The translations under genes and the position numbers were made by a program. Positions 8,698-18,285 of a DNA stretch of 64,000 nt are shown here, piece after piece. Location of the stretch: the NCBI GenBank assembly GCA_002733415.1, contig NVVR01000014.1, forward strand, positions 1 to 64,000. The letters are read 5' to 3'. Below the pieces are notes generated by a model. The model did no database searches and was not told the origin of the DNA. It saw nothing but the letters and a program-made list of their open reading frames with translations. Positions within the stretch are counted from its first letter, which is position 1; each line of letters starts with the position of its first letter. This stretch comes from Kordia sp. (GTDB lineage: Bacteria; Bacteroidota; Bacteroidia; Flavobacteriales; Flavobacteriaceae).

Positions 8698-9450
8698 TTA
8701 TCTATTTCCTCCAATACTTTTGAATGGAACTAATACCCGTTTTACAAATGAATCATTCAATATTTTTTTTGTAACACCAATTTGTCGTAATCTAACTCTA
8801 CTAATAGGGTTACCGTAAAGTGCCCATACATATTTTTTCTTCTGTGGATATTTTATTAATAAATCCTCATAATTTTGATATGAAAACGATATCTTTTGTC
8901 CTTCATATTGATCAATCAATTTATAAATCGAGTCTTTGAATAAACTTGAAGATTTATATAATCTACTAGGAACATAATAGCTAGTTGTAAACCCTTTCTT
9001 TTTTATATACTGTAGTACTTTAATATTTTTTGATTCTACTAAAATTAAACCCTTATTTAATTTATATTTCCTTATTAGAAAAAGAAGTTTATCCGCAGAA
9101 GACTCTCTATTGTAGCTAGTTAAGTTTTTAAAATCTAACCAAATTTTTAATTTTTTATTTGAAATTTTAGAAAAATACTTATCTAAACTCAAACCTATAC
9201 TCTCAGTTGGGGGGTGATAAATATCAAATTTATTAGTTTCTTTATCATAATAAACATCTAACTCAACACCATTAAAATAGATGTTAGCTTGAGTTAGCTT
9301 TGTTATTGTATTTACTCTATGAGCATGAACTTTACTTATAGCAGTGAAGTGTTCTACCCTATATGGTATATATTGATATATATTATAAAGTAATATACTT
9401 ACTAAAAATAAATCGATACTAATTGAAACTACTTTTAAAGGCTTAGTCAT
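8698..9450 (-). CDS. Membrane-anchored FAM151/GDPD-like protein
   Basis: A 250-residue protein with an N-terminal hydrophobic segment (about residues 8-30) and an otherwise soluble, presumably periplasmic domain. The order HAHRVNT, NGVELDVYYD, YHPP, then KIWLDFKNL matches the PLC-like TIM barrel of glycerophosphodiester phosphodiesterases and more closely the FAM151/DUF2181 family, where H..NS, EADV, HPP and LDFK motifs recur. The assignment is by eye and substrate is unknown. The start ATG overlaps the end of the phosphoethanolamine-transferase-like gene by 8 bp, so the pair is one operon. Base composition is strikingly AT-rich compared with flanking pyrR and rpsA. Confidence 0.6.
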   Translation of the reverse strand: MTKPLKVVSISIDLFLVSILLYNIYQYIPYRVEHFTAISKVHAHRVNTITKLTQANIYFNGVELDVYYDKETNKFDIYHPPTESIGLSLDKYFSKISNKKLKIWLDFKNLTSYNRESSADKLLFLIRKYKLNKGLILVESKNIKVLQYIKKKGFTTSYYVPSRLYKSSSLFKDSIYKLIDQYEGQKISFSYQNYEDLLIKYPQKKKYVWALYGNPISRVRLRQIGVTKKILNDSFVKRVLVPFKSIGGNR

Positions 9451-11065
9451 AAATTATTTTCTCTAAACGTGTGTTTATAATTTTTTGTTTATCAAAATTA
9501 TATTCATTGCTAAATATGCTTTTTGTCAAATCAATTTCACTAAATTCTATATTTGATAATTCTGAAAAACTATGAATAAAATCACCCATTACATAAATTC
9601 TATTTGGGTAATAATTAAATGTATTATTTTTTTTATACCCGTCAGACATCCATACTAAAAACGGTATTTCATACATAGGTTTGGTTGGGTTCCTATCAGA
9701 ATGTTCTATAGCTTTTGTTACATTTTCAAAAACATCAACTCCATGATCTGAAAAATACGTTACATAAGCTTCAGTATTAGTATCACTTACTTTGTCAATT
9801 ACTGAATTAACTATAAAGTCATTATACCTTATTGCATTATCATATTCATTAATTATCTGTTGCTTTTTTTTATCATTTATTTTTGTTGGTGGCACATCAG
9901 TAAATTTATTAAAGTTACTTGGATATCGGTGTATAAAATTCCAATGAGCCCCCATTAAGTGAATGAAAATCATTTTATGAGGTGCATTATCTTTTAATAA
10001 ATTATCTAGTTCGGGTAATATCTTTTCATCATAGGACTCAAAATCATAATCTTCATAATTAACAAAAATTGATTTATCCGCGGCTGATGCAATTTTAGAA
10101 GTAGATGTTTCATTTGCACCAATTTGTCGTTGGTTTGACAACCAATACGTTTTAAAACCAGCCATATTAGCTAATTGCACAATAGAAGCTTTTATATCAT
10201 TTTCTTTAAGATGATCAAAATAACCTATTTCCTTTTTCTTATGTAGTAAAATATGATTTAATGAGAATATTGTCCAAGCACTAGTAGAAAATACATTATT
10301 ATATAATTTTAAGTTTTTATTTTTTTCTGTTAATAATGGATTTGTGTTTCTTTTATAACCATATAACCCCATATGACCCCTTGTAGTTGATTCACCAATA
10401 ACAACAACATAAATTTTAGGAATTATTGATGTTTTTGAAACATATTTAAATAAACTATTGGTTTTAGACTTTAGTTTTGAGTCAAAAGCATCATGTGTTT
10501 TTTTAAAATCATAAATGGAACTTGCAACTGTATATGTAAAATTATACTTCCTTAAATGAAAACCTCTATATAAAATAAAAGAGATGACGACCACAAATAA
10601 CGAACTCATTACTACATTTCTATTCTTAATAAGATTATTATTATTCCTAAAATCTTTTATTAAAAAAAATAAATAACAAAAAAATATAATTGTGTATACA
10701 ATAATGTTGATGTTTAGGTTTGTAGATAAATATTCATCTACTTCTTTTCCGTAAGTCTCTAGAATAGTATATACTAATGATTTACTAATCTTATATCCAT
10801 AAACTTCATAAAATGCTATTTTTAAATATTGCACAAAAGCCACAACAAATGATGTAATGATATAATAATATTTAGCAAACTTTAATTCTTTAATTAAATA
10901 ATAGACAAACAATAACAATATTAGTGAAGTTAATGTATTCTCTAGCTCTCTAACAAATTCATATAAGTTAAATGAATAAAGTATGTATAACGAATAAAAA
11001 GCAAATGGGATAATAATATATTTCACCCTATTAGTAAAAGCTAAAAAATAGTTTATTATGTCCAT
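9443..11065 (-). CDS. Phosphoethanolamine transferase-like sulfatase-fold membrane enzyme
   Basis: 540 residues from the ATG at 11065; the longer frame would begin at a TTG inside the rpsA terminator. About five hydrophobic segments occupy the first ~180 residues, followed by a periplasmic alkaline-phosphatase/sulfatase-fold domain. VVIGESTTRGHMGLYGY (with S226-T227-T228) matches the nucleophile block of EptA/EptC/CptA enzymes, and IHLMGAHW and FSDHGVDV match the metal-binding and C-terminal motifs. These enzymes move phosphoethanolamine from phosphatidylethanolamine to lipid A, core sugar or other glycans; the acceptor here is unknown. Codons are very AT-rich, perhaps a sign of a surface-modification gene under turnover. 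Confidence 0.85.
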   Translation of the reverse strand: MDIINYFLAFTNRVKYIIIPFAFYSLYILYSFNLYEFVRELENTLTSLILLLFVYYLIKELKFAKYYYIITSFVVAFVQYLKIAFYEVYGYKISKSLVYTILETYGKEVDEYLSTNLNINIIVYTIIFFCYLFFLIKDFRNNNNLIKNRNVVMSSLFVVVISFILYRGFHLRKYNFTYTVASSIYDFKKTHDAFDSKLKSKTNSLFKYVSKTSIIPKIYVVVIGESTTRGHMGLYGYKRNTNPLLTEKNKNLKLYNNVFSTSAWTIFSLNHILLHKKKEIGYFDHLKENDIKASIVQLANMAGFKTYWLSNQRQIGANETSTSKIASAADKSIFVNYEDYDFESYDEKILPELDNLLKDNAPHKMIFIHLMGAHWNFIHRYPSNFNKFTDVPPTKINDKKKQQIINEYDNAIRYNDFIVNSVIDKVSDTNTEAYVTYFSDHGVDVFENVTKAIEHSDRNPTKPMYEIPFLVWMSDGYKKNNTFNYYPNRIYVMGDFIHSFSELSNIEFSEIDLTKSIFSNEYNFDKQKIINTRLEKIIYD

Positions 11066-11108
11066 TTTCTTAAGTTTGGTATGTTTTAGTTTGAGTATAA
11101 ATATAAAA

Positions 11109-11135
11109 AAACCTCTCAATACAATTGAGAGGTTT
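11109..11135 (-). terminator. Rho-independent terminator of rpsA
   Basis: Perfect 12-bp stem AAACCTCTCAAT / ATTGAGAGGTTT with a 3-base loop, followed on the minus strand by a run of T. It sits just after the rpsA stop and ahead of the phosphoethanolamine-transferase-like gene. Confidence 0.9.
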
Positions 11136-11159
11136 TAAGTTTAAAATATTAGGTGAATA

Positions 11160-12914
11160 TTACTTCCCTTCCATTTTGTCTTTAAGTGCTTGTAACGCAT
11201 TGTTAGCATCACCTAAAGTTGGTTTGTCTGCAGTTGCAGCTTTCTTAGCAGCAGCTTTTACATTCTTCTCCTCTTCTTCTCTGAAAAGTGCAGTATGCGA
11301 TGCTACAACTCTTTTAAAATCTTTGTTAAATTCAATGATTTTAAATTCTGCTGAATCTCCTTTTTTCAATTTAGATCCATCTTCTTTCTCTAAGTGACGA
11401 GAAGGAATGAATGCTACGATGTCTTCATTGATTGTTACTGTTGCTCCTTTATCAACCATTTCATCAATAGTTGCAGTGTGAACAGTTCCTAAACCAAATT
11501 CAGCTTCATATTTATCCCAAGGATTGTCTTGAGTTTGCTTATGACCTAAAGAGATTTTTCTTCCGTCAACATCTAATTCTAATACAACAACCTCTAATTT
11601 GTCACCTACAGTTACAAAATCAGATGGATGCTTGATTTTCTTAGTCCAAGATAAGTCAGAGATGTAAATTAATCCATCAATTCCTTCTTCTAATTCTAAG
11701 AATACACCAAAGTTAGTAAAGTTACGTACAGTTCCTGTGTGCTTAGAAGCTACAGGATATTTAGTAGTAATATCAGTCCAAGGATCTTGCGTTAATTGCT
11801 TAATACCTAATGACATTTTACGGTCTTCTCTGTCTAAAGTTAATACAACAGCATCCACTACATCTCCGATTTTAACGAAATCCTGAGCTGAACGTAAGTG
11901 CGTTGACCATGACATTTCAGAAACGTGAATTAATCCTTCAACTCCTTGAGATACTTCAATAAATGCACCATAATCAGCGATTACAACTACTTTACCTTTA
12001 ACTTGATCACCAACTTTTAAGTCAGCATCTAAAGCTTCCCATGGGTGAGCGCTTAATTGCTTTAATCCTAATTGGATTCTTGATTTCTTATCATCAAAGT
12101 CTAAGATTACAACATTTAATTTTTGATCTAATTCAACAATCTCATTTGGATGGTTGATTCTTGACCAAGATAAATCTGTAATATGAACTAATCCATCAAC
12201 TCCACCAAGATCAATAAATACACCATAAGAAGTAATGTTTTTAACAATACCTTCAAGTACTTGACCTTTTTCTAATTGACCGATAATTTCTTTTTTCTGG
12301 ATTTCGATATCCGCTTCAATAAGCGCTTTATGCGAAACAACAACGTTTTTAAATTCGTGGTTGATTTTCACAACTTTGAATTCCATTGTTTTGTTTACAT
12401 ACTGATCGTAATCTCTAATAGGCTTCACATCAATTTGAGAACCTGGTAAGAATGCTTCAATACCAAATACATCAACGATCATACCTCCTTTAGTTCTACA
12501 CTTAACAAAACCGTTTACGATTTCTCCTGTCTCGTGAGCACTATTTACTCTGTCCCAAGCTTTGATTACTCTAGCTTTTCTGTGAGATAATACTAACTGA
12601 CCTGTTTTGTCTTCTCTAATGTCTACAAGAACTTCTACTTTGTCACCAACTTTTAAATCTGGGTTGTAACGGAACTCATTTAATGAGATTACACCTTCAG
12701 ATTTTGCGTTAATGTCAATAATAGCTTCTCTTTCAGTTAAGAAAACTATTGTACCTTCAACTACTGTATCATCTTCCGTGTCAACAAAGTTTTCTGATAC
12801 TAATTTTTCGAACTCTTCTAATACTGCATCTTCAACAGGGTCAATTCCTTCTTCGTAATTGTGCCAGTTAAAATCTGCTAAAAATTCTTCTTGTGTTTTT
12901 GTTTCTTCAGCCAT
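11160..12914 (-). CDS. rpsA: 30S ribosomal protein S1
   Basis: A 584-residue protein with a short acidic N-terminus and six S1 RNA-binding repeats; the third to fifth are the most regular (GQVLEGIVKNITSYGVFIDLG, GDQVKGKVVVIADYGAFIEV, TGTVRNFTNFGVFLELEEG). S1 brings mRNA to the 30S subunit, which matters in Bacteroidota where Shine-Dalgarno pairing is weak. Codon use is clearly more GC-balanced than in neighbours, as in highly expressed genes. ATG start; own promoter and leader upstream, strong terminator downstream. Confidence 0.97.
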   Translation of the reverse strand: MAEETKTQEEFLADFNWHNYEEGIDPVEDAVLEEFEKLVSENFVDTEDDTVVEGTIVFLTEREAIIDINAKSEGVISLNEFRYNPDLKVGDKVEVLVDIREDKTGQLVLSHRKARVIKAWDRVNSAHETGEIVNGFVKCRTKGGMIVDVFGIEAFLPGSQIDVKPIRDYDQYVNKTMEFKVVKINHEFKNVVVSHKALIEADIEIQKKEIIGQLEKGQVLEGIVKNITSYGVFIDLGGVDGLVHITDLSWSRINHPNEIVELDQKLNVVILDFDDKKSRIQLGLKQLSAHPWEALDADLKVGDQVKGKVVVIADYGAFIEVSQGVEGLIHVSEMSWSTHLRSAQDFVKIGDVVDAVVLTLDREDRKMSLGIKQLTQDPWTDITTKYPVASKHTGTVRNFTNFGVFLELEEGIDGLIYISDLSWTKKIKHPSDFVTVGDKLEVVVLELDVDGRKISLGHKQTQDNPWDKYEAEFGLGTVHTATIDEMVDKGATVTINEDIVAFIPSRHLEKEDGSKLKKGDSAEFKIIEFNKDFKRVVASHTALFREEEEKNVKAAAKKAATADKPTLGDANNALQALKDKMEGK

Positions 12915-12963
12915 AGCTGTAGTAATAATTTGTATTCCGAGTTGTTTAAGAGTATTTAAGCAT

Positions 12964-12980
12964 ACAACTTCAGAAGTTGT
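12964..12980 (-). promoter_or_regulatory. Leader hairpin in rpsA 5' UTR
   Basis: A perfect inverted repeat ACAACTTC-A-GAAGTTGT lies about 50 bases upstream of the rpsA ATG, inside the predicted untranslated leader. In RNA it gives a 7-bp stem with a 3-base loop. It may be an mRNA feature used in S1 autoregulation, but that is inference. Confidence 0.45.
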
Positions 12981-13032
12981 TTATAGTTATATTTTTCCAT
13001 TCCTCTTATACTCAATTCTGCTAAAAGGACTG

Positions 13033-13063
13033 CAAAAGTACAACTATATTCATTTAATTACAA
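13033..13063 (-). promoter_or_regulatory. Bacteroidota-type promoter of rpsA
   Basis: On the minus strand a TTG (13061-13063) is followed after exactly 20 bases by TACTTTTG (13033-13040), a full match to TAnnTTTG with normal spacing. Transcription would begin near 13026, leaving a leader of about 110 bases. Confidence 0.75.
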
Positions 13064-13312
13064 TATTTTAGAACCATTAATATCATAAAAATAACATCAA
13101 CCGCTTCGTTGTTGGATTAAAGAATAAAGAATTGTTAGCAAATAAAAAAAAATGTTAGTTATATATCATCCACTATTGCAAAAAAACAAATTACAGTTTT
13201 TGAAAAAACTAGTAAATATAATAAGTATTTAAAGCTTATAAAATTATGGCATGCTGTTTGAATAGTAAAAAGCAACTACAAATAAGTACTTTTATAAATC
13301 AATTAAAAATAC

Positions 13313-13320
13313 TATATTTG
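13313..13320 (+). promoter_or_regulatory. Candidate -7 box of LysM gene
   Basis: TATATTTG fits TAnnTTTG, 37 bases upstream of the LysM gene ATG. No TTG lies at the expected upstream distance, so it is only a candidate. Confidence 0.4.
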
Positions 13321-13357
13321 AGTAAATCAATATTAATTTAATAAAATTTAATCAATT

Positions 13358-13738
13358 ATGCCTGTAAAAGAAAAGTATCAAGATGTATTAGACTTAGGGG
13401 AAAAATTAGGAATCGCTGACGGAGAAGTTAGAATTGAAGATGGTATCTTAAAAGTAAAAGGAACTGCAAATACTCCATACGAAAAAAACTTAATGTGGAA
13501 TGCAATTAAATCTATTGGAGGAGATAGTCCTACAGACTTAATGGCTAACATTACTGTTGCCGATGATTCAGTATACCACAGACATACTGTAATAAGTGGA
13601 GAGACTTTAGGAGGAATTGCAAAACACTACTTTAAAAACGCAATGAAATACAAAGAAATTTTTTCTGCAAATACAAATGTATTAGATAATCCAGATTTAA
13701 TTAAAGTTGGTCAAGTGCTAGATATTCCAAATTTATAG
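13358..13738 (+). CDS. BON/LysM small protein (Kbp/YgaU-like)
   Basis: A 126-residue protein without a signal peptide. Residues ~1-70 resemble a BON-like domain (DGEVRIEDGILKVKGTANT), and residues ~74-126 are a LysM domain (HTVISGETLGGIAKHYF...NPDLIKVGQVLDIP). The same two-part layout is found in E. coli Kbp (YgaU), a cytoplasmic potassium-binding protein; shared function is inferred from architecture only. It is monocistronic with its own terminator and stands divergent from rpsA. Codon use looks typical of a well-expressed gene. Confidence 0.85.
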   Translation: MPVKEKYQDVLDLGEKLGIADGEVRIEDGILKVKGTANTPYEKNLMWNAIKSIGGDSPTDLMANITVADDSVYHRHTVISGETLGGIAKHYFKNAMKYKEIFSANTNVLDNPDLIKVGQVLDIPNL

Positions 13739-13760
13739 TTACATCTTACCATATAAAAAT

Positions 13761-13790
13761 AAAAAAGAAGCTCAATGAGCTTCTTTTTTT
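13761..13790 (+). terminator. Terminator of LysM gene
   Basis: AAAAAAGAAGCTC and its complement flank a 3-base loop, ending in a T-run. It stands 23 bases after the stop codon and may work in both directions. Confidence 0.9.
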
Positions 13791-13871
13791 ATATCCGCTA
13801 ACTTGGGTTTAATTATTTTACTTAATCATTACTATCAGCTAATGCATATTTTACTGTACGTTCAATTCATA

Positions 13872-14564
13872 CTAGCTACAAACATCAGTAACCAATTTTA
13901 ATATTTTATCAAATTGTTCATCTATAGACAAATTAGAATTATCAATTTCAATTGCATCTGAAGCTTTTACTAGTGGCGAATTTTTTCTATGAGTATCAAT
14001 ATAATCACGTTCTCTAACATTATGCAAAACTTCTTCATAGGTTACCGCATCCCCTTTAGCTGTAAGTTCATCAAAACGACGTGTTGCACGTATTTTATCA
14101 GATGCCGTCATAAATAATTTTAATTCAGCATTAGGAAATACAACTGTTCCAATATCCCTACCATCCATAACGACACCTGCTCCTTCTCCTATTTCTTGTT
14201 GTTGTTTTACCAACTGATAGCGAACTTCTGGAACTGCTGCAACTTTACTCACAAAACTAGAAACATGCATTGTACGGATTTCCTTTTCAACATTTACCCC
14301 ATTTAAATACACTTCTGCAAATTTTAATTCTGGATTATACTTAAATGAGATAACAATTTTATGAAGTTCTATAATAAAATCATTTATATTAAAATGAGTT
14401 TCAGAAATAAAGCCATTATTTAATGCATATAATGTTGTTACGCGATACATTGCTCCTGTGTCCACATAAACATAGCCTAAATTATTGGCTAATTGTTTCG
14501 CTAGCGTACTTTTCCCTGTAGAGGAATACCCATCAATAGCAATGATAATTTTCTTTGAATTCAA
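13872..14564 (-). CDS. cmk: Cytidylate kinase
   Basis: Phosphorylates CMP/dCMP to the diphosphates. The 230-residue length and the P-loop GYSSTGKST (residues 12-20), VMDGRDIGTVVFP and the lid segment RATRRFDEL are diagnostic. The start is a TTG: the frame is closed by a TGA three codons upstream and no ATG occurs before the P-loop strand, so TTG at 14564 is the only sensible start. It begins one base after the porQ stop codon, implying coupling with porQ. Order lon-porQ-cmk is common in flavobacteria. Confidence 0.95.
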   Translation of the reverse strand: MNSKKIIIAIDGYSSTGKSTLAKQLANNLGYVYVDTGAMYRVTTLYALNNGFISETHFNINDFIIELHKIVISFKYNPELKFAEVYLNGVNVEKEIRTMHVSSFVSKVAAVPEVRYQLVKQQQEIGEGAGVVMDGRDIGTVVFPNAELKLFMTASDKIRATRRFDELTAKGDAVTYEEVLHNVRERDYIDTHRKNSPLVKASDAIEIDNSNLSIDEQFDKILKLVTDVCS

Positions 14565-14565
14565 T

Positions 14566-15585
14566 TTATTTCAAATTAATATTTAAACCGAATGTGTGCA
14601 CATTTGCAGCTGCACTAAATTTCTGAAACGCGTAATTCACTCTGAACTTATTAAGTTTTATACCAAACCCTCCTGTTATCCCTGCAAATACTCTATTACC
14701 TTCTATTTTTAACTCATGTCCTCTTCTAAAGTTATAACCAAACCTTAAATTGATTGCTTTACCATGAAATAACTCACCACCTATTACTATATGCTGTGTT
14801 AACTTATTGAAAAAAGAAATTTCCTCCTGAGTTTCAACTCCATCTAAATCAACTTCTGATCTTGCAGGGTTTCTAAAAGATAAATCCCATTGCTGTAAGT
14901 TTTCAAAAACGATGTGCCACTTTAATGGTAATTTATCTAGCTCTCTTCCAAAGGCTAAGTCTACATGAAAAGGAATTTGCTCTCTGGTATTTTCATAAGT
15001 CGTAAACTGTGTCCCTAAATTAGAGGCAACCAATGTTAATTGTGAATTTGAATTTTTAAAATCATACAGCATTGCAATATCTAAGGCTCCTCCAATTGAT
15101 GAGTAAGTTTCTAATTTTGATGATATAAACTTCCCATTTACTCCTAGCTTTAAATTTGGGTCAGGAAAAGCAAGCATATATCCTACAGTTAAAGCAAACT
15201 CATTACCCGAAAAACTACCGGTACTTATACCGTTTTCATCAAAACCATTAAAATCTCCATAATCTACGTAAGTAATTCCAGCAGAAATTAGATGGTTCTT
15301 TTCTCCAAAACTACTAGCATACGCTAAACTTCCATAATTAATATCTGCAAAATAATTTACGAAATTCATGGCCAATTGCCCATCCATATCACTATTAATA
15401 GCTGCAGGATTGTGTAATGCTTGAGACGTATCCCAATCCATATTTGTTAACACCTTACCTCCTAGTGCCGCTTGACGGGGGGAAGAAATTAAATTTAAAA
15501 ACTCATATGTATATCTACCTCCAACTTGAGCAGTTGCATTAAATACGCCTAAAAAGACAATAAGTACCAATACTTTTTTAATCAT
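14566..15585 (-). CDS. porQ: Type IX secretion system protein PorQ
   Basis: A 339-residue outer-membrane protein with signal peptide (MIKKVLVLIVFLGVFNATA, cleavage before QVGG) and beta-barrel-like strands ending NVHTFGLNINLK. The segment EFLNLISSPRQAALGGK and the internal DTSQALHNPAAI match PorQ, which in Porphyromonas works with PorU/PorV/PorZ in the attachment complex that removes C-terminal signals and links T9SS cargo to the surface. The longer frame starts at an ATG inside the lon terminator, so the ATG at 15585 is chosen. It lies next to lon and cmk, the usual flavobacterial context. Confidence 0.88.
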   Translation of the reverse strand: MIKKVLVLIVFLGVFNATAQVGGRYTYEFLNLISSPRQAALGGKVLTNMDWDTSQALHNPAAINSDMDGQLAMNFVNYFADINYGSLAYASSFGEKNHLISAGITYVDYGDFNGFDENGISTGSFSGNEFALTVGYMLAFPDPNLKLGVNGKFISSKLETYSSIGGALDIAMLYDFKNSNSQLTLVASNLGTQFTTYENTREQIPFHVDLAFGRELDKLPLKWHIVFENLQQWDLSFRNPARSEVDLDGVETQEEISFFNKLTQHIVIGGELFHGKAINLRFGYNFRRGHELKIEGNRVFAGITGGFGIKLNKFRVNYAFQKFSAAANVHTFGLNINLK

Positions 15586-15643
15586 AAATACAAAATAAGT
15601 AAATCTTAAATTGAAAACGCCAATATTTAAAAAATATTTCACA

Positions 15644-15676
15644 AAAAAAAAGAGCCTCATAATGAGACTCTTTTTT
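15644..15676 (-). terminator. Terminator of lon
   Basis: AAAAAGAGcCTCAT paired with its near complement, one mismatch, and long A/T tails on both sides. It separates lon from porQ/cmk, so porQ probably has its own promoter or relies on read-through. Confidence 0.8.
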
Positions 15677-18126
15677 TATAATTTTTTTGCGTTTTTAACG
15701 GATTGTTTAGTAACTGCTAATTTCACAACATCAACCATCTCTGATACATAATGAAAAGTCAGCCCTTTTAAATATTCTGGCTTAATTTCTAAAATATCCT
15801 TTTCATTATCAATACAAAGAATAAGTTCTTTTATTTTTGCGCGTTTCGCAGCCAATATTTTTTCTTTAATACCTCCTACTGGCAATACTTTACCTCGTAA
15901 GGTTATTTCACCAGTCATAGCCAAACTCTTCTTCACTTTCTTTTGTGTAAGTAAAGAAACTAATGAGGTTAGCATTGTAATTCCTGCACTTGGACCATCC
16001 TTTGGAGTAGCTCCTTCAGGCACATGAATATGAATATTATACTGACTAAATACATCTGAATTAATACCAAACACTTCTGTATTAGCTTTTATGTACTCTA
16101 AAGCTATAGTTGCTGATTCCTTCATTACTTTTCCTAAATTACCAGTAATAGAAAGCAAACCTTTACCTTTTGACAAAATAGATTCTATAAATAATATATC
16201 GCCACCAACACTTGTCCAAGCCAAACCAGTTACAACACCAGCTACATCATTATTCTCATATTTATCACGCTCTAATCGGGCTGGACCAAGAATTTCAACA
16301 ACATTCTCTTTTGATATCTTTTTACTATACTCCTCTTCCATTGCAATAGATTTCGCCGCATAACGAATTACTTTTGCTATTTTTTTATCTAAACCTCTTA
16401 CTCCAGATTCACGTGTATACCCCTCAACAATCAACTCTAACTCTTTCTTTCCGATTTTTAAATCCTCCGAAGTTAACCCATGTTCCTTTAGTTGTTTCGT
16501 CAACAAATGCTTTTTAGCAATCTCCACCTTTTCTTCAATAGTATATCCACTTACGTTAATAAGCTCCATACGATCACGTAAAGCCGGCTGAATACTCCCT
16601 AAGCTATTTGCTGTAGCAATAAACATAACTTTAGACAAATCATAGCCTTGCTCCAAGAAATTATCATAGAATTCAGAGTTTTGCTCAGGATCCAATACTT
16701 CTAACATTGCAGAAGAAGGATCTCCTTGATGAGAATTAGATAATTTATCGATTTCATCCAATACAAAAACAGGGTTTGAAGTACCTGCTTTTTTAATGCT
16801 TTGAATTAATCGCCCAGGCATTGCACCAATGTAAGTTTTTCTATGTCCTCTGATTTCAGCTTCATCACGCACACCTCCCAAAGAAATCCTTACATACTCT
16901 CTACCTAATGCTTCAGCAATGGATTTCCCTAATGATGTTTTTCCAACACCAGGAGGTCCATATAAACACAAAATAGGAGACTTCATATCATTTCTAAGTT
17001 TCAACACTGCCAAATGTTCAATAATACGTTTTTTAACATCTTCTAATCCATAATGATCTCTATCAAGAATTTTTTGCGCACGCTTTAAATCAAACTTATC
17101 TTTAGAACATTTATTCCACGGCAACTCTAAAAACAATTCCAGATAATTACGCTGAATAGAATATTCAGCTACCTGAGGATTCATTCTTGACATTTTAGCA
17201 AGCTCTTTATCAAAATGGTCACCTGTTTTTTTATCCCATATTTTAGATTTTGACTTTGCACGCATTTCTTCAATTTCAGCCTCATATGAAACACCTCCTA
17301 GTTCTTCTTGGATTGTTTTTATTTGTTGCTGTAAGAAATATTCACGCTGCTGTTGATCTAAATCATTACGTACTTTTGACTGAATGTCATTTTTTAGAGA
17401 CAATTTTTGCATTTGCATATCCATATGCTTTAATGTTGCCATTGCTCTTTCTGAAAGGTCTTTAATATCTAACAGTGTTTGCTTGTCCTTAACATTCAAA
17501 TTCATATTTGAGGATATGAAATTGATTAAGAAAGCATTACTTTCAATGTTTTTAATTGCAAAACCAGCTTCAGAAGGAATATTCGGACTTTCTTTGATAA
17601 TACGTAAAGAAAGCTCTTTAATAGAATCAATTATCGCTTTAAACTCTTCCGTTTCCACCTCAGGTTTCACTTCAGGTATTTCATTTACGGATGCTATTAA
17701 ATATGGATCATCACTTACAATTTCATTAATTGAAAATTTCTTTTTCCCTTGAATGATCACCGTTGTATTCCCATCAGGCATTTTTAATACCCTTAAAATC
17801 CTAGCAACTGTACCAGTAGTATTTATATCCTCAATACCTGGATTCTCTACAGAAGCATCTTTTTGCGCAACAACACCAATTACTTGTTTGTTGTTATACG
17901 CATCGTTTAGCAATTTAATAGACTTATCTCTACCAGCAGTAATTGGAATAACAACCCCAGGAAATAACACCGTATTACGCAAAGGCAAAATTGGTAATTC
18001 CTGTGGAATTTCCTCCTTGGCAATTTCTTCTTCATCCTCACTCGTCATCAACGGAATAAACTCCGTATCGTCTTCCATTCCTTGTAATGACAAACTGTCA
18101 ATATTTAAAAATTCTGAATTACTCAT
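15676..18126 (-). CDS. lon: ATP-dependent Lon protease
   Basis: Cytosolic AAA+ serine protease that degrades misfolded and regulatory proteins. 816 residues in the usual order: N-terminal substrate domain ([15 protein letters not shown]), coiled-coil, Walker [10 protein letters not shown] and Walker [11 protein letters not shown] in the AAA+ module, then the protease domain with catalytic Ser713 (GPSAG) and Lys756 (GGIKEK). Full length and intact. The acidic N-terminus is slightly longer than in E. coli Lon. An inverted repeat (18140-18162) lies just upstream of the ATG. Confidence 0.98.
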   Translation of the reverse strand: MSNSEFLNIDSLSLQGMEDDTEFIPLMTSEDEEEIAKEEIPQELPILPLRNTVLFPGVVIPITAGRDKSIKLLNDAYNNKQVIGVVAQKDASVENPGIEDINTTGTVARILRVLKMPDGNTTVIIQGKKKFSINEIVSDDPYLIASVNEIPEVKPEVETEEFKAIIDSIKELSLRIIKESPNIPSEAGFAIKNIESNAFLINFISSNMNLNVKDKQTLLDIKDLSERAMATLKHMDMQMQKLSLKNDIQSKVRNDLDQQQREYFLQQQIKTIQEELGGVSYEAEIEEMRAKSKSKIWDKKTGDHFDKELAKMSRMNPQVAEYSIQRNYLELFLELPWNKCSKDKFDLKRAQKILDRDHYGLEDVKKRIIEHLAVLKLRNDMKSPILCLYGPPGVGKTSLGKSIAEALGREYVRISLGGVRDEAEIRGHRKTYIGAMPGRLIQSIKKAGTSNPVFVLDEIDKLSNSHQGDPSSAMLEVLDPEQNSEFYDNFLEQGYDLSKVMFIATANSLGSIQPALRDRMELINVSGYTIEEKVEIAKKHLLTKQLKEHGLTSEDLKIGKKELELIVEGYTRESGVRGLDKKIAKVIRYAAKSIAMEEEYSKKISKENVVEILGPARLERDKYENNDVAGVVTGLAWTSVGGDILFIESILSKGKGLLSITGNLGKVMKESATIALEYIKANTEVFGINSDVFSQYNIHIHVPEGATPKDGPSAGITMLTSLVSLLTQKKVKKSLAMTGEITLRGKVLPVGGIKEKILAAKRAKIKELILCIDNEKDILEIKPEYLKGLTFHYVSEMVDVVKLAVTKQSVKNAKKL

Positions 18127-18139
18127 ATATTATAGTTGT

Positions 18140-18162
18140 CATTCTGTCATTTTCACAGAATG
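18140..18162. repeat. Inverted repeat in lon leader/promoter
   Basis: CATTCTGT (18140-18147), 7-base spacer, ACAGAATG (18155-18162); the outer edge is 14-36 bases upstream of the lon ATG. It could be a repressor site or an mRNA hairpin near the start. Confidence 0.6.
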
Positions 18163-18285
18163 CTTTGTTTTTAGTTATCACTTATAAAACACTATACATG
18201 TTACTATTACATTAGTTAAGCACAAGTATTAGCATTTATATTCTACTGTAAGTCAATTAATATGCCATTGCTCAAATTCAAATAC

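Larger units (their letters stand above)
12915..13357. other. 443 bp divergent intergenic region rpsA / LysM gene
   Basis: Holds the rpsA leader and promoter on the minus strand and a candidate -7 box of the LysM gene on the plus strand (13313-13320). The middle (13070-13300) is AT-rich with no ORF or hairpin that I can support. Confidence 0.6.

Noticed and set aside
8698-11065. Genomic island or mobile element
   Set aside because: The pair is AT-rich, but there is no integrase, tRNA boundary or flanking direct repeat; composition alone is not enough.
11066-11119. Upstream extension of the phosphoethanolamine-transferase-like gene from a TTG
   Set aside because: It would place the start inside the rpsA terminator stem; the ATG at 11065 precedes the first membrane helix.
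13070-13300. Small RNA or tRNA in the rpsA/LysM gap
   Set aside because: No cloverleaf, CCA end or stable GC-rich stem is visible.
15586-15660. Upstream ATG of porQ at 15660
   Set aside because: It lies in the lon terminator and would add 25 residues ahead of a normal signal peptide.
17384-18187. Plus-strand ORFs of 122 and 144 codons
   Set aside because: Antisense shadows of lon with no start context or family resemblance.
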